A DNA stretch of 64,000 bases from Phascolarctobacterium faecium DSM 14760 (GCF_003269275.1 NZ_QLTS01000002.1:90018-154017), one strand, 5' to 3'. Positions 48,751 through 58,008 are shown, counted from the stretch's first letter. Translations and numbers: made by a program. The notes: generated from the letters alone by a model not told the origin.

Positions 48751-50382
48751 TTATTTTTTTACATAACGCTCCCAAAACTCGTCTTCAGGCAGCGGTCGGG
48801 CAAAATAATAACCCTGACCCAACTGGCAGCCCAGCTTTTGCAAAACCTTGAGCTGCTCTTCATTTTCAATGCCCTCAGCCAAAGTCAGCGTATCGCCAAA
48901 TTCACGGCACATAGAAACCGCCGCCTTAAACAAAATCTGCGTTTTAGGATTGTCTACGATACTGTCCGTAAGACTTTTGTCAAACTTTACCGTATCAAAA
49001 TGCACCTGTGACAATAATTCCAGATTAGAAAAGCTAGTACCGAAATCGTCCATGGAAATACTGAAGCCAGCCTCATGCATCCGTTTGATCAAATCCACAA
49101 GCAGCTCTTTTTCCAGCAAACCAAAGCTTTCCGTGATCTCCACATCTATCAGACATGGATCAATACCATATTTCTTACAGATAGCCACACTGTTTTTGAT
49201 TGTATCTTCCGCAATCAACGTTACCCGCGAAACATTTACAGACATCTTAAAAACTCTGCCGCCACGTTCACGCCAGTCTTTCAGCATCCGGCAGACTGTC
49301 TTCAGAACAAAGATGTCGATATAATTTATCAAACCATTTTCTTCGTAACCAGGAATAAAATTATCCGGCGCTATTATCACTCCCTGATCGTCGATTTTTC
49401 TGACCAGGGCCTCGGCACCTTCTATCAGACCTGTCTGCAGGTTTATTTTCGGCTGCAGGTAAACTTTGAACCTTCCTTCCGCGATCTCGGCCAACAGCCG
49501 GTGCGCGCTTTCTGCTTTATGATTATAATCGGCGGTCAGATTTTTATAGCCAAACGATTTTGTCGCTTCCATCACCGCATTTGCCTGAGATACTTTTTTA
49601 TAAATATCCCGGCAATTATCGCTCCATAAGCTGCCGACCGAGACCCTGAAATCTGTCTCTGCACTGAATTTAGCTTTCAGCGCCGCTACTTTTGCTTCAA
49701 AATCCGCTTTATCCATATTCAGCGCCAAACTGACAAACTCATCACTGCCGACACGAAATGAATTAACGCCAAAAACACTTTTGATAAGTGCTGCTATCCT
49801 GATCAGGACCCTGTCACCCGAATGATAGCCCTTGGTTGCATTGATATTGCGCAGCCCGTTGATATCCATATCGACAATACCTATCTGCCGTATTTTCTTA
49901 ATTTCTATATCCTTCAACAGACTGCTGTATTTCTCTCTATTATACAGTCCTGTAAGATTATCTACCCAACGGATCTGTTCCAATTTTTGATCCAGATATT
50001 TTTTCTGCTGTTCCAGTTCTTCTTCCTTAAAATTATATAGAATTTCAAAACGCAGACGACGCCCCATATAATTGAATAAAATACTCTTGACCTGTAAATA
50101 GCGCTGTACCGACGGCTGATATATTTCTTCCACAAACATGCGCTCTGTAGTCAGCAGATTATTCCGGCAGAACCTGCACTTGCTGTTCAGTCCCTGTAAA
50201 ACCGTATAACATTTTTTACCGCAGTAGCTGTCATCTTCATAAGCCAGCTGCAGCATGTCTTTCGCACTCTTATTCATATAAACAATTTCACAGGTATCAA
50301 CATCAATCAGATAGATCGCTCTTGCTGTTTCTGTACGCGCTATTTGAGGAAATTCGTCGAAGCCCATCATTTTCGAGCTCAT
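48751..50382 (-). CDS. PAS-GGDEF(degenerate)-EAL c-di-GMP phosphodiesterase (543 aa)
   Basis: Soluble c-di-GMP protein. Residues about 10-120 are a PAS-like domain with several Cys (CEIVYMNKSAKDMLQLAYED; CRFCRNN). The GGDEF domain at about 150-290 has DNLTGLYNREKYSSLL, but its signature is RVGSDEFVSL, Ser for the second Gly, so cyclase activity is doubtful. The EAL domain at about 300-543 keeps the key motifs: EGAEALVRKI, VSRVTL, DVEITESFG, MDDFGTSFSNLELL and KFDKSLTDSI. It is therefore probably a phosphodiesterase. ATG 50382 follows AAAGAGGTGCAGAA; an upstream ATG at 50466 lacks a ribosome-binding site. Monocistronic. Confidence 0.88.
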   Translation of the reverse strand: MSSKMMGFDEFPQIARTETARAIYLIDVDTCEIVYMNKSAKDMLQLAYEDDSYCGKKCYTVLQGLNSKCRFCRNNLLTTERMFVEEIYQPSVQRYLQVKSILFNYMGRRLRFEILYNFKEEELEQQKKYLDQKLEQIRWVDNLTGLYNREKYSSLLKDIEIKKIRQIGIVDMDINGLRNINATKGYHSGDRVLIRIAALIKSVFGVNSFRVGSDEFVSLALNMDKADFEAKVAALKAKFSAETDFRVSVGSLWSDNCRDIYKKVSQANAVMEATKSFGYKNLTADYNHKAESAHRLLAEIAEGRFKVYLQPKINLQTGLIEGAEALVRKIDDQGVIIAPDNFIPGYEENGLINYIDIFVLKTVCRMLKDWRERGGRVFKMSVNVSRVTLIAEDTIKNSVAICKKYGIDPCLIDVEITESFGLLEKELLVDLIKRMHEAGFSISMDDFGTSFSNLELLSQVHFDTVKFDKSLTDSIVDNPKTQILFKAAVSMCREFGDTLTLAEGIENEEQLKVLQKLGCQLGQGYYFARPLPEDEFWERYVKK

Positions 50383-50568
50383 TTCTGCACCTCTTTTATA
50401 AATATTCCCAGTCGCAACTTTTACTTTAGTTAAAAAAAGCTTCTTCAGGATATTTATTTTTAACATTTTTAAAAGTTTGCATTTTGTTTATCCATTTGTA
50501 TTATAACATCATTATAATATCTATTCAATATTTTTGGTTTTTTAGAATATTTTTATTCTTAAAACAAC

Positions 50569-50601
50569 AAAAGGCGCTGTGTAATTTATACACAACGCCT
50601 C
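50569..50601 (-). terminator. Terminator of the universal stress protein genes
   Basis: 12-bp stem AGGCGTTGTGTA / TACACAGCGCCT (one G-T wobble) on the minus strand, followed by TTTGTTGTTTT. Confidence 0.75.
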
Positions 50602-50612
50602 AAAGACCACTT

Positions 50613-51050
50613 TTATTTAATTACAATAACTGGCAGTTCGGATTCTTCGATCACCGTTTTACTGACACTGCTTTTTAAAAGCCCTTCCAGAGCTCCAAAG
50701 CCGCGGCTACCAATAACAATGCTGTCACAGTTTTCTCGACGGCTCAGCTTAATTATTTCTTCAGCTGCTCTACTGCCGATAGCCAGCAGATAATCGCAGG
50801 GGATTTCCTGTTTGTCCATTAAGTGCTTGGCAGCGCCCAGCACCTCATTGCCGATCTGCATCACCGGCCCATTGGCACTATAGACCAGTTCTTCTTCCAA
50901 AGGAGCACCGCCGACAGCTTTAATCCCCGGCTTAACGACCGTCAAAATAACCAGGTGTCCACCCGACAGCTTTGCCAGCGAAGCGGCATATTCCATGGCC
51001 CGCCAGGAATATTCAGTCCCGTCGATAGGTACGAGGATTTTTTTTAACAT
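50613..51050 (-). CDS. Universal stress protein, UspA family (145 aa)
   Basis: Rossmann-like UspA-type protein. It starts LKKILVPIDGTEYSWRAMEY. The ATP-binding loop is SIVIGSRGFGALEGLLKSSV followed by SKTVIEESELPVIVIK, close to the Gly-2x-Gly-9x-Gly-Ser/Thr pattern. ATG 51050 is chosen because AAGG lies 9 nt upstream and the length then equals that of the adjacent paralog. It follows the gene at 51092-51529 after 41 nt, and both are probably on one transcript. Confidence 0.9.
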   Translation of the reverse strand: MLKKILVPIDGTEYSWRAMEYAASLAKLSGGHLVILTVVKPGIKAVGGAPLEEELVYSANGPVMQIGNEVLGAAKHLMDKQEIPCDYLLAIGSRAAEEIIKLSRRENCDSIVIGSRGFGALEGLLKSSVSKTVIEESELPVIVIK

Positions 51051-51091
51051 ATTCATCATCCTTCATCAAAACTTTAAACACAGCTCCGCAA

Positions 51092-51529
51092 TTATTTTAC
51101 GATCAGTACCGGCACTGTTGCATACTGAGAAACCTTGGAACTGACGCTGCCCAGGAAAAATTCAGCAATGCCGCTGAGTCCGCGGCTGCCCAAAACGATC
51201 GCGTCGGCTTCCACTTTTTTGGACAAAGCGATGATCCGTTCCGACGGATGCCCTACTTCCATATCATATTCAACTTTATGCGGATAGGAGCCGACCATTT
51301 CTTTGGCCAGTTCCAAAACCTTATCACCGACTTTTTCCAATTCGCTGTTACCCTGATTAATCGTAGCATGGTCAAGCGGGACTGCCAAAAGAGCAGCATT
51401 ATTATAAGGCTGGATTACGTTCACTACCAAAATTTCACTCTCAAATTTTTTACCGATCTCCAACGCATTATTCAATGCGCGCCATGCGGTTTCGGAACCG
51501 TCTACAGGTACTAAGATTTTTTTAAACAT
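51092..51529 (-). CDS. Universal stress protein, UspA family (145 aa)
   Basis: Paralog of the next gene and of the one at 63226-63666. N-terminus MFKKILVPVDGSETAWRALN, and the nucleotide-binding region AIVLGSRGLSGIAEFFLGSV then SSKVSQYATVPVLIVK, which fits ATP-binding UspA. AGGAGGTGCGTATT precedes ATG 51529. It is first of two tandem stress-protein genes. The role, survival of stress or growth arrest, is known only from the family. Confidence 0.92.
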   Translation of the reverse strand: MFKKILVPVDGSETAWRALNNALEIGKKFESEILVVNVIQPYNNAALLAVPLDHATINQGNSELEKVGDKVLELAKEMVGSYPHKVEYDMEVGHPSERIIALSKKVEADAIVLGSRGLSGIAEFFLGSVSSKVSQYATVPVLIVK

Positions 51530-51643
51530 AATACGCACCTCCTGCTATCTTAACTGCTTTTAGAATATTCAAAATCAATAATAAGCTTATTGGTTTCACT
51601 GTTAATTTCTCTTTTTACAGCCTAAATTCCTGCTAAAGCAAAA

Positions 51644-51994
51644 TTATTTAACTTTATTTTTTTTCGCCTGATGCTTCAGGGATTTTTTACTTACTTTTTT
51701 GATCTCTGACGGTGCCGGAGCATCATCCATACTGCCGCCTTTACCAAAACGGTAATACAGCAGCATTAATCCTAAAAGCAGCATCGGCAGGCCGCCGATA
51801 ACATAACGGTATTCGGCCGGCGCAGTGATCGTCAGAAAATCATAACCAATGATCGCTATCGGCACAAGAATGATCTGCGAATAACGGCTTGCAGAACTCG
51901 TCGTCCCCATAAGACGGATCACCAGTCCGTAAGCCAGGAAGGCCACAGCAAAAGACACAAAAGACATAAAGCATAAGAAAATAAAAAATTCCAT
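51644..51994 (-). CDS. Small membrane protein with basic tail (116 aa), function unknown
   Basis: I do not recognise a family. It has three hydrophobic segments: residues 2-27 (FFIFLCFMSFVSFAVAFLAY), 40-57 (IILVPIAIIGYDFLTI) and 64-83 (YVIGGLPMLLLGLMLLYY). It ends in a Lys-rich cytoplasmic tail (VSKKSLKHQAKKNKVK). GAGGAGAGCTGTT precedes ATG 51994. It lies 15 nt after the permease at 52010 and so probably belongs to the ABC transporter operon. Confidence 0.75.
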   Translation of the reverse strand: MEFFIFLCFMSFVSFAVAFLAYGLVIRLMGTTSSASRYSQIILVPIAIIGYDFLTITAPAEYRYVIGGLPMLLLGLMLLYYRFGKGGSMDDAPAPSEIKKVSKKSLKHQAKKNKVK

Positions 51995-52009
51995 AACAGC
52001 TCTCCTCGT

Positions 52010-52939
52010 TTAACGTTCTTCCCTGTCATAAGGCTGCCCCAGCGCCTGAGGCGCTGCCAGACGGCCCCCTTTGCGGGCCAGAACCAAAATCAAAACCACT
52101 ATCGTAAAAATATATGGAAGCATATTCAAAATAAAAACAGACACGGGCAGGCCAATGACCTGCAAATGAAAGCCCAAAGCATCAATGCCGCCGAAAAGAT
52201 ACGAACCAAGCAGCGCACGCCAGGGATCCCACAGAGCAAAAATTACAAGTGCCACCGCGATCCAGCCGCGTCCGGCCGTCATATTTTCCAGCCAGCAGGG
52301 AGCATAAGCCAGCGACAAATACGCGCCGCCCAAACCGGCTAAAGCACCGCCCATGATCACATATAAATACCGCAGTCCAAAAACATTGACGCCTACAGCA
52401 TCTACAGCAGCCGGATTTTCTCCCAAAGCCCTCATAAACAGCCCTGCTCTTGTACGGTACAGATAAAAAGCAACAGCAGCCACTAAAATATAACTGCAGT
52501 AAACCAGCAGATCCTGCCTGAACAGTACCGGCCCCAGCACCGGGATCTCACTGAGCCCCGGTACAGCCAGCTTACTGAAAACAACAGTCGCCTGCTGCCC
52601 CACATAATCCAAACCCAGATAACCGGATAGACCCGTGCCAAACAAGGTCAGCGCCAAACCGCTGACGACCTGGTTTGCCCGCAGGGTGACAGTCAGAAAA
52701 GCGTGTATCAGCGCCATCAATGAACCTGCCAGCAGCGCCATCCCAACACCACTTAGAAGACTGCCCGTCTGCTGAGCGGCAATGAACCCGGCACAGGCAC
52801 CGACCAGCATCATCCCGTCCACACCCAGATTGGTAACACCAGCTCGCTCGGAAATCAGTTCACCCAGCGCAGCAAACAAAATAGGGGTACCGGCCGTAAT
52901 AGAGGCAGCTAAAATTGAAATGAGCAATGTCTCATTCAC
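52010..52939 (-). CDS. ABC transporter permease, nucleoside/BMP type (NupQ-like, 309 aa)
   Basis: Second membrane subunit of a purine-nucleoside-type (BMP family) importer. Family motifs are FAALGELISERAGVTNLGVD and GMMLVGACAGFIAAQ near the N-terminus. GENPAAVDAVGVNVFGLRYL and GGALAGLGGAYLSLAY follow in the central region. There are about eight to nine helices. GTG 52939 is used, 8 nt after AAGGAGG; the ATG at 52957 overlaps that ribosome-binding site. It overlaps the preceding permease by 8 nt. The gene order ATPase-permease-permease matches nupOPQ, without a binding protein. Confidence 0.88.
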   Translation of the reverse strand: MNETLLISILAASITAGTPILFAALGELISERAGVTNLGVDGMMLVGACAGFIAAQQTGSLLSGVGMALLAGSLMALIHAFLTVTLRANQVVSGLALTLFGTGLSGYLGLDYVGQQATVVFSKLAVPGLSEIPVLGPVLFRQDLLVYCSYILVAAVAFYLYRTRAGLFMRALGENPAAVDAVGVNVFGLRYLYVIMGGALAGLGGAYLSLAYAPCWLENMTAGRGWIAVALVIFALWDPWRALLGSYLFGGIDALGFHLQVIGLPVSVFILNMLPYIFTIVVLILVLARKGGRLAAPQALGQPYDREER

Positions 52940-54008
52940 TCTCTTCGCCTCCTTCATTTTTGATCAGGCGCAGCTGATAATTGGTAAAGATATCAGCGCC
53001 GACGACAAAGAATAAAATAGCTCCCTGCAGCATTGTTGCCACAGCCGAAGGAATCCCCAGTGTCTGCACCATAAACCCGCCGACATGGATAATCGCAAAC
53101 AAAAAAGCTACTACGATAATCGCTGCCGGATGCAGCCGCGCCAGCCAGGCCACAATAATTGCCGTATAACCATAACCGGGACTGATACCCGGCTGCAGCT
53201 TGCCAACGATGCCGCTGACTTCAATCATGCCGCCCATCCCGCAGACAGCACCGCTTAGCAGCATCACCAGCAAAACATTTCTGGGAATATTGATCCCGGC
53301 ATAACGGGCAGCCGTAGGATTGGAACCAATAACAAGTGTCTCGTAGCCCCAGCGGGAATCACGAAAAACTACTGCCAGAACTGCCGCTAAAACAAATACA
53401 ATAATGATACCGGCATGTACGCGCAGATCTCCGAAAGAGGGCAGCAAAGCCGACTCACTGAAGGCCGCTGTCAAAGGAAAATTCAAGCCCTTGGGATCAC
53501 GCCACGCACCATAGACCAGATAATTGACCCATAAAATTGCAATATAATTCATCATCAGCGTCGTAATCAGTTCGCTGACCAGCCACTTGGTTTTGAACCA
53601 CCCGGCTAAAAGTCCCCACATCCCGCCTGCCGCAGCTCCCAGCAGCAGCATGCCCGGCAGCATGATCATAGAAGGCAGGTCAGGATAAGTCAGCGGCAGC
53701 CAGCTGGCCGCACAGGCTCCCATATAAAACTGCCCTTCAGCGCCGATATTCCAGATCTGCATCCTGAAGGCAATGGCAATGCCTAATCCGCACATCGCCA
53801 GCGGTATCATTTTGACGATCGTTTCCGAAATACCATACTCAGAACCTAACGCACCGCTGAACATGGCATAATATACCTCAAAAGGATCGCGCCCCGTCAC
53901 TGCAAAAAAGATACCGCAGAAAACCAGAGCGGCGAAAGCTGCCACCACCGGCACCAGCGAGCGCATCAGCGGACTGGGTGCCAGACGTTTTTCCATTACC
54001 AGCTTCAT
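52932..54008 (-). CDS. ABC transporter permease, nucleoside/BMP type (NupP-like, 358 aa)
   Basis: First membrane subunit. Family features: ALGSEYGISETIVKMIPLAM, GLGIAIAFRMQIWNIGAEGQ then FYMGACAASW near residue 90, and PTAARYAGINIPRNVLLVML followed by SGAVCGMGGMIEVSGIVGKL near residue 240. There are about nine to ten helices. ATG 54008 overlaps the ATPase stop by 4 nt, so translation is coupled. Substrate class, nucleosides or similar, is inferred from family. Confidence 0.9.
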   Translation of the reverse strand: MKLVMEKRLAPSPLMRSLVPVVAAFAALVFCGIFFAVTGRDPFEVYYAMFSGALGSEYGISETIVKMIPLAMCGLGIAIAFRMQIWNIGAEGQFYMGACAASWLPLTYPDLPSMIMLPGMLLLGAAAGGMWGLLAGWFKTKWLVSELITTLMMNYIAILWVNYLVYGAWRDPKGLNFPLTAAFSESALLPSFGDLRVHAGIIIVFVLAAVLAVVFRDSRWGYETLVIGSNPTAARYAGINIPRNVLLVMLLSGAVCGMGGMIEVSGIVGKLQPGISPGYGYTAIIVAWLARLHPAAIIVVAFLFAIIHVGGFMVQTLGIPSAVATMLQGAILFFVVGADIFTNYQLRLIKNEGGEESE

Positions 54009-55528
54009 ACGCCCGCACCTCCCGCTTCGGTAATACCCGCCATCAAAGCACCGATTTTTTCTGTATCCATTTCGCTGACAGGGAATTCACCTAAAATCTG
54101 CCCGGCAAACATAACGCCTACACGATCAGCCAGCTTTGCGATTTCCTCCAGCTCTTCCGATACCAGAATGATCGCAGTCTGTTCTTCTTTCAGCTGCAGC
54201 AGCAGCTTGTGCACTGCTTCGATAGCACCTATATCCAAGCCGCGTACCGGGTACAGTACGATCATCAGCTTGGGTTTAGCGGCTATCTCGCGTCCCAGCA
54301 GCAGTTTTTGCAGATTGCCGCCGCTCATCATCTTCACCGGCTGGAAAATCGATCCCAGCTTCACATCAAAATCTTCTACGATACGTTTTGTCGCCGCTAT
54401 AGCAGCTTCACGCCGAATCCGCCAGCCTTTGGAAAATTTACCGTCATATTCTTTCAGGATCACGTTATTGACCGAATCCAGATTTGGCACCAGCCCCATA
54501 CCCAGACGATCCTCCGGCACATAACTGATACCTGCTTCGATCATTTCCTTCGGTTTTTTATTGGTAAGGTCCTGTCCGTAAAAAAATATTTTTCCGCCCA
54601 TCGCCGGCCGCAGTCCGGCAAGTACCTCAGCCAGCTCGCGCTGACCATTGCCCGATACTCCGGCGATACCATAAATTTCACCCGCTCTGACTGCAAGCCT
54701 GACATTGTTCAGTCCAACCGTATTCATATCATTGAGAGCTGAAACCTGCTCCAACTGCAGCACCACTTCACCGCAGTGCTCGCAGTTTTTTTCATAGGTA
54801 TTCAGCACCTCGCGGCCGATCATCATCTGCACCAGCTTGTCGCGACGCATATCTTCTTTTGCGGCGCTGCCGGTTACACAGCCGCCGCGCAAAACAGTTA
54901 CTCGGTCGGCCAGTTCCTCGACTTCGTTGAGTTTGTGGGAAATAAAAACTACCGCACAGCCGTCGTCTGCCATCTTTCTCAGATTGACGAACAGCTCGCG
55001 TGTCTCCTGCGGCGTCAGAACAGCCGTAGGCTCATCCAGGATCAGCACACGGCTGCGATGATAAAGCATCCGCAAGATCTCCACGCGCTGTTTTTCTCCC
55101 ACACCAAGCTGCCAGACATAGGCCCGCGGATCTACCTGCAGTCCATATTTCTCACCCAGACTTTCAATATCTGCTATGATCTGCTCCGGTTTCAGCAAAA
55201 AACCGCCTTTGCTCTGGCTCAGAACGATATTCTCAGCTACCGTAAAAGATTCGATCAGTTTAAAATGCTGATGTACCATCCCGATACCGCTGGCAATGGC
55301 GTCAGCAGGCGAAGCAAACTTTACTTCCTCCCCGCCAACCATGATACAGCCTTCTGTAGGCTTGTAAAGACCTGTAAGGATACTCATCAAAGTACTTTTA
55401 CCGCTGCCGTTTTCACCCAAGAGCGCATGTATCTCACCGGGGTACAATTCCAAATTTATTTTATTGTTGGCGATAACGCCAGGAAACCGTTTCGTTATCT
55501 GCCGCATACTGATAAGAGGCAAGGTCAT
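54005..55528 (-). CDS. ABC transporter ATPase, nucleoside/BMP type (NupO-like, 507 aa)
   Basis: Double-ATPase protein. First half: Walker A LLGENGSGKSTLMSILTGLY near residue 36, HQHFKLIESFTVAENI, and signature LGVGEKQRVEILRML with Walker B VLILDEPTAVLTP. Second half: GVSGNGQRELAEVLAGLRP, the PEDRLGMGLV motif and MSGGNLQKLLLGREIA. Its second Walker B is altered (LMIVLYPVRGLDIG, with no acidic residue), as in related transporters where only one site is fully active. CGGAGCAAAGTC precedes ATG 55528. It is first of three transporter genes and 24 nt after the FAD enzyme gene. Confidence 0.92.
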   Translation of the reverse strand: MTLPLISMRQITKRFPGVIANNKINLELYPGEIHALLGENGSGKSTLMSILTGLYKPTEGCIMVGGEEVKFASPADAIASGIGMVHQHFKLIESFTVAENIVLSQSKGGFLLKPEQIIADIESLGEKYGLQVDPRAYVWQLGVGEKQRVEILRMLYHRSRVLILDEPTAVLTPQETRELFVNLRKMADDGCAVVFISHKLNEVEELADRVTVLRGGCVTGSAAKEDMRRDKLVQMMIGREVLNTYEKNCEHCGEVVLQLEQVSALNDMNTVGLNNVRLAVRAGEIYGIAGVSGNGQRELAEVLAGLRPAMGGKIFFYGQDLTNKKPKEMIEAGISYVPEDRLGMGLVPNLDSVNNVILKEYDGKFSKGWRIRREAAIAATKRIVEDFDVKLGSIFQPVKMMSGGNLQKLLLGREIAAKPKLMIVLYPVRGLDIGAIEAVHKLLLQLKEEQTAIILVSEELEEIAKLADRVGVMFAGQILGEFPVSEMDTEKIGALMAGITEAGGAGV

Positions 55529-55552
55529 GACTTTGCTCCGTTCATCATAAAA

Positions 55553-56950
55553 TTAATCCGCTCCTCCGCATAGCTGCGCGCCGATCTGGCGGGCAACATA
55601 GACTCCGCTCGCACTGGCCTGTGACAACCCCCTCGTGATACCGGCACCGTCGCCGACGGCGAACAGGTTCGGGATCTTAGTTTCCAGCTTATCATCAAGT
55701 TCCAGACGCGTACTATAGAATTTTACCTCTACACCGTAAAGCAGGGTATCGGCATTAGCCATCCCCGGCGCCACCTTATCCAGCGCATAAATCATTTCGA
55801 TGATATTATCCAAATGGCGTTTAGGCAGCACCAGGCTCAAATCGCCGGGCGTAGCCGACAAGGTAGGCTTAGTAAAGCTTTTTTCCAGACGTCTTTCATT
55901 AGTACGCCGGCCTTTGATCAAATCGCCGAAACGCTGCAGCAGCACGCCGCCGCCCAGCATATTGGAAAAAGAAGCGATACGTTTGCCGTATTGATGCGGT
56001 TCAGTAAACGGTTCTGTAAATTTATTGCTGACCAGTAAAGCAAAATTCGTATTATGACTGTGCAGCTTGGGATCGCGGAAACTGTGCCCGTTGACTGTAA
56101 TGATGCCGTCAGTATTTTCGGCCACTACATAACCGTTGGGATTCATGCAGAAAGTACGGACCAGATCATTATACTGCCGTGTCCGGTAAACCAGCTTAGC
56201 TTCATAGACTTCGTCAGTAATGTGTTTAAAGACCTGCGCCGGCACCTCTACCCGCACGCCTACGTCGACCTGATTGTTAATAAAGGACAATCCCAGCCCG
56301 CGGCACTGTTCGGTAAACCATTCCGCACCGGCACGTCCGGGAGCAGCGATCAGATAATCACAGCGAATATCAGCTTTATCCTCACCGCGAACGCCCAGTT
56401 CAAAACCGTCACCGTGCCTCTTGATAGTTTCCACATGGGTATTACAGCGGATCTCCATTCGCTCAGCCAGATATTTATAAATATGCTCCATAATAATAAG
56501 GTTATTTTCAGTCCCCAGATGCCGGACCTTGGCGTTTAAAAGGTGCAGATCATGTCCCAGCGCCAGACCGCCGATAGTACTGTTCTTTGTGCTGAAATAT
56601 TCGCCGGGAGCGCCATGACGGCAATTAAGCTCATCAACATAATCAATCAGCTCGATTACAGTCTTTTCCGGAATATACTCGCTCAGCCAGCCGCCGAATT
56701 CAGTCGTAAAATTATACTTACCGTCTGAAAAAGCACCGGCACCGCCAAAACCGCGCATGATATCACAAGGAACACAACGCAGGCAATGATCCACTTTTTT
56801 TGCAGCCAGCGGACATTGACGCCGTTCGATTGGATTGCCTTCCTCCAGCATGATCAGACTGACCGTCGGATATTTCAGAGTAAATTCATAAGCTGCGAAA
56901 ACAGCCGCAGGGCCACCGCCGATAATCGCTACATCATAGTTCTCGTACAT
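55553..56950 (-). CDS. FAD-dependent dehydrogenase, COG2509-like (465 aa)
   Basis: Flavoprotein oxidoreductase of unknown substrate. The FAD dinucleotide motif is DVAIIGGGPAAVFAAYEFTL at the N-terminus. CPLAAKKVDHCLRCVPCDIM near residue 50 has four Cys that may bind a metal or cluster, followed by RGFGGAGAFSDGKYN, characteristic of this group. The C-terminal FAD motif is NLFAVGDGAGITRGLSQASA. Length and order match the family, which is often linked to tRNA or cofactor work but unproven. AAAGGTCCTTT-type Shine-Dalgarno sequence is weak (minus GGAGGTCCTTT before ATG). It lies upstream of the ABC genes and may share their transcript. Confidence 0.85.
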   Translation of the reverse strand: MYENYDVAIIGGGPAAVFAAYEFTLKYPTVSLIMLEEGNPIERRQCPLAAKKVDHCLRCVPCDIMRGFGGAGAFSDGKYNFTTEFGGWLSEYIPEKTVIELIDYVDELNCRHGAPGEYFSTKNSTIGGLALGHDLHLLNAKVRHLGTENNLIIMEHIYKYLAERMEIRCNTHVETIKRHGDGFELGVRGEDKADIRCDYLIAAPGRAGAEWFTEQCRGLGLSFINNQVDVGVRVEVPAQVFKHITDEVYEAKLVYRTRQYNDLVRTFCMNPNGYVVAENTDGIITVNGHSFRDPKLHSHNTNFALLVSNKFTEPFTEPHQYGKRIASFSNMLGGGVLLQRFGDLIKGRRTNERRLEKSFTKPTLSATPGDLSLVLPKRHLDNIIEMIYALDKVAPGMANADTLLYGVEVKFYSTRLELDDKLETKIPNLFAVGDGAGITRGLSQASASGVYVARQIGAQLCGGAD

Positions 56951-56977
56951 AAAGGACCTCCATTCATTATGGTTTGA

Positions 56978-57469
56978 TCACAAATCGTATTTTTTACTTT
57001 CATCACCCAGTGGTTCATCTTTTTTAGGGTCATTTTTAAAAAGCTCAATATTTTTCTTTGCTTCACGCAAAGCATCATCATACACAGTTTTAAACGGACT
57101 CAGGTCCGCCGGTTTACCGGCCTTCAGCCATTCGGTAACGACCCGTCCCAGCGCATAGGTAGTCCCTACAGCTACAGGTATCTGCAAGGGAGCAAACGGG
57201 ATCAGTGTCGTCAGCGTACTGCCTACAAAATAAGCTCCTAAAGAACTCAGCAGGCTTACGGCCGCCTTTTCTCCGATTTCTTCTTCATAAACACTGCCTA
57301 ATTTTATCACCAGATACACATCATTAGCAATCAGCGCCATTGTTCCAAGTAACGGAGCAACAACGATAACCCCGGCGCGGGCAGCAGCCCAGCGGCACAA
57401 AGTTTCAGCTTCCTCCTGACGCAGCCGGTCGTCAATGACAGTGACCTTAGTTTCCTGATTCATATCCAT
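56978..57469 (-). CDS. DUF697-like membrane-associated protein (163 aa)
   Basis: It resembles the DUF697 (YcjF-like) group. N-terminal EETLCRWAAARAGVI-like helix (seen as EAETLCRWAAARAGVIVVAP), membrane-like segment GVIVVAPLLGTMALIANDVY, then LGAYFVGSTLTTLIPFAPLQ and IPVAVGTTYALGRVVTEWLK. It ends in a charged tail (NDPKKDEPLGDESKKYDL). DUF697 proteins often accompany GTPases, but none is seen nearby. ATG 57469 is used with GGAGGG upstream; ATGs at 57475 and 57463 are alternatives. It follows the DUF190 gene after a terminator. Confidence 0.7.
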   Translation of the reverse strand: MDMNQETKVTVIDDRLRQEEAETLCRWAAARAGVIVVAPLLGTMALIANDVYLVIKLGSVYEEEIGEKAAVSLLSSLGAYFVGSTLTTLIPFAPLQIPVAVGTTYALGRVVTEWLKAGKPADLSPFKTVYDDALREAKKNIELFKNDPKKDEPLGDESKKYDL

Positions 57470-57568
57470 TTGCATACCCTCCTTCAGGCATAGTAAACCA
57501 CTTATTATTATTCGCAATCTTCCCGAAAAATCCTGCTAAGTCCTGCCGATAAATACGCTGTCGGGCAT

Positions 57569-57597
57569 AAAAAACCGCAGGCTGTAAAACCTGCGGC
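57569..57597 (-). terminator. Terminator of the DUF190 gene
   Basis: 7-bp stem CCGCAGG / CCTGCGG with an 8-nt loop, followed on the minus strand by TTTTTT. Confidence 0.8.
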
Positions 57598-57621
57598 CAA
57601 ATTTTTTTATAAGGGCAAAAC

Positions 57622-58008
57622 TTATTTTTCCAGCCCGTCAGCCTGACGTTTGGCAATCACCTGACGCATATAGTCAGTAACCAAAGCCGTACTTTCTTCA
57701 AACAACACCAGCGCATGCGTAGCCTTTTTCTCTAAAAACGGGATCAGCTTTTCCAAATTTTCTTTCTGATCGACGATCGTCACCAAAACAGGCAGGTTGG
57801 AAACACCGGTAAAAAGTGATACCGGACGACGGTCGATCCCACGCACTTCGGTCGCATAACCTTCGATACCTTTAATGACGGTAGCGCCGGCGATCTTTAA
57901 ACGGCGGGCTTCTTCAAGAATCGTTCTGTACAGGGGATCGTTGCCTACTATAACGTCCTCGCCCGTATAAATTTTAAGCATCCAGCATTTTTTGAATTCT
58001 GCCGTCAT
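57622..58008 (-). CDS. DUF190 family PII-like protein (128 aa)
   Basis: Small protein of the DUF190 family, with a ferredoxin-like PII-type fold, often encoded near CrcB fluoride channels or other transporters. Family features: LKIYTGEDVIVGNDPLYRTI, ARRLKIAGATVIKGIEGYAT and LPVLVTIVDQKENLEKLIPF. ATG 58008 follows AAGGTGTGAGTTAT. No crcB is present here, so its partner is unclear. The gene has its own terminator and is divergent from the PucR-type regulator. Confidence 0.85.
   Translation of the reverse strand: MTAEFKKCWMLKIYTGEDVIVGNDPLYRTILEEARRLKIAGATVIKGIEGYATEVRGIDRRPVSLFTGVSNLPVLVTIVDQKENLEKLIPFLEKKATHALVLFEESTALVTDYMRQVIAKRQADGLEK

Noticed and set aside
50383-50466. N-terminal extension of the EAL protein from ATG 50466
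   Set aside because: No ribosome-binding site precedes it, while AAAGAGGTGCAGAA precedes ATG 50382.
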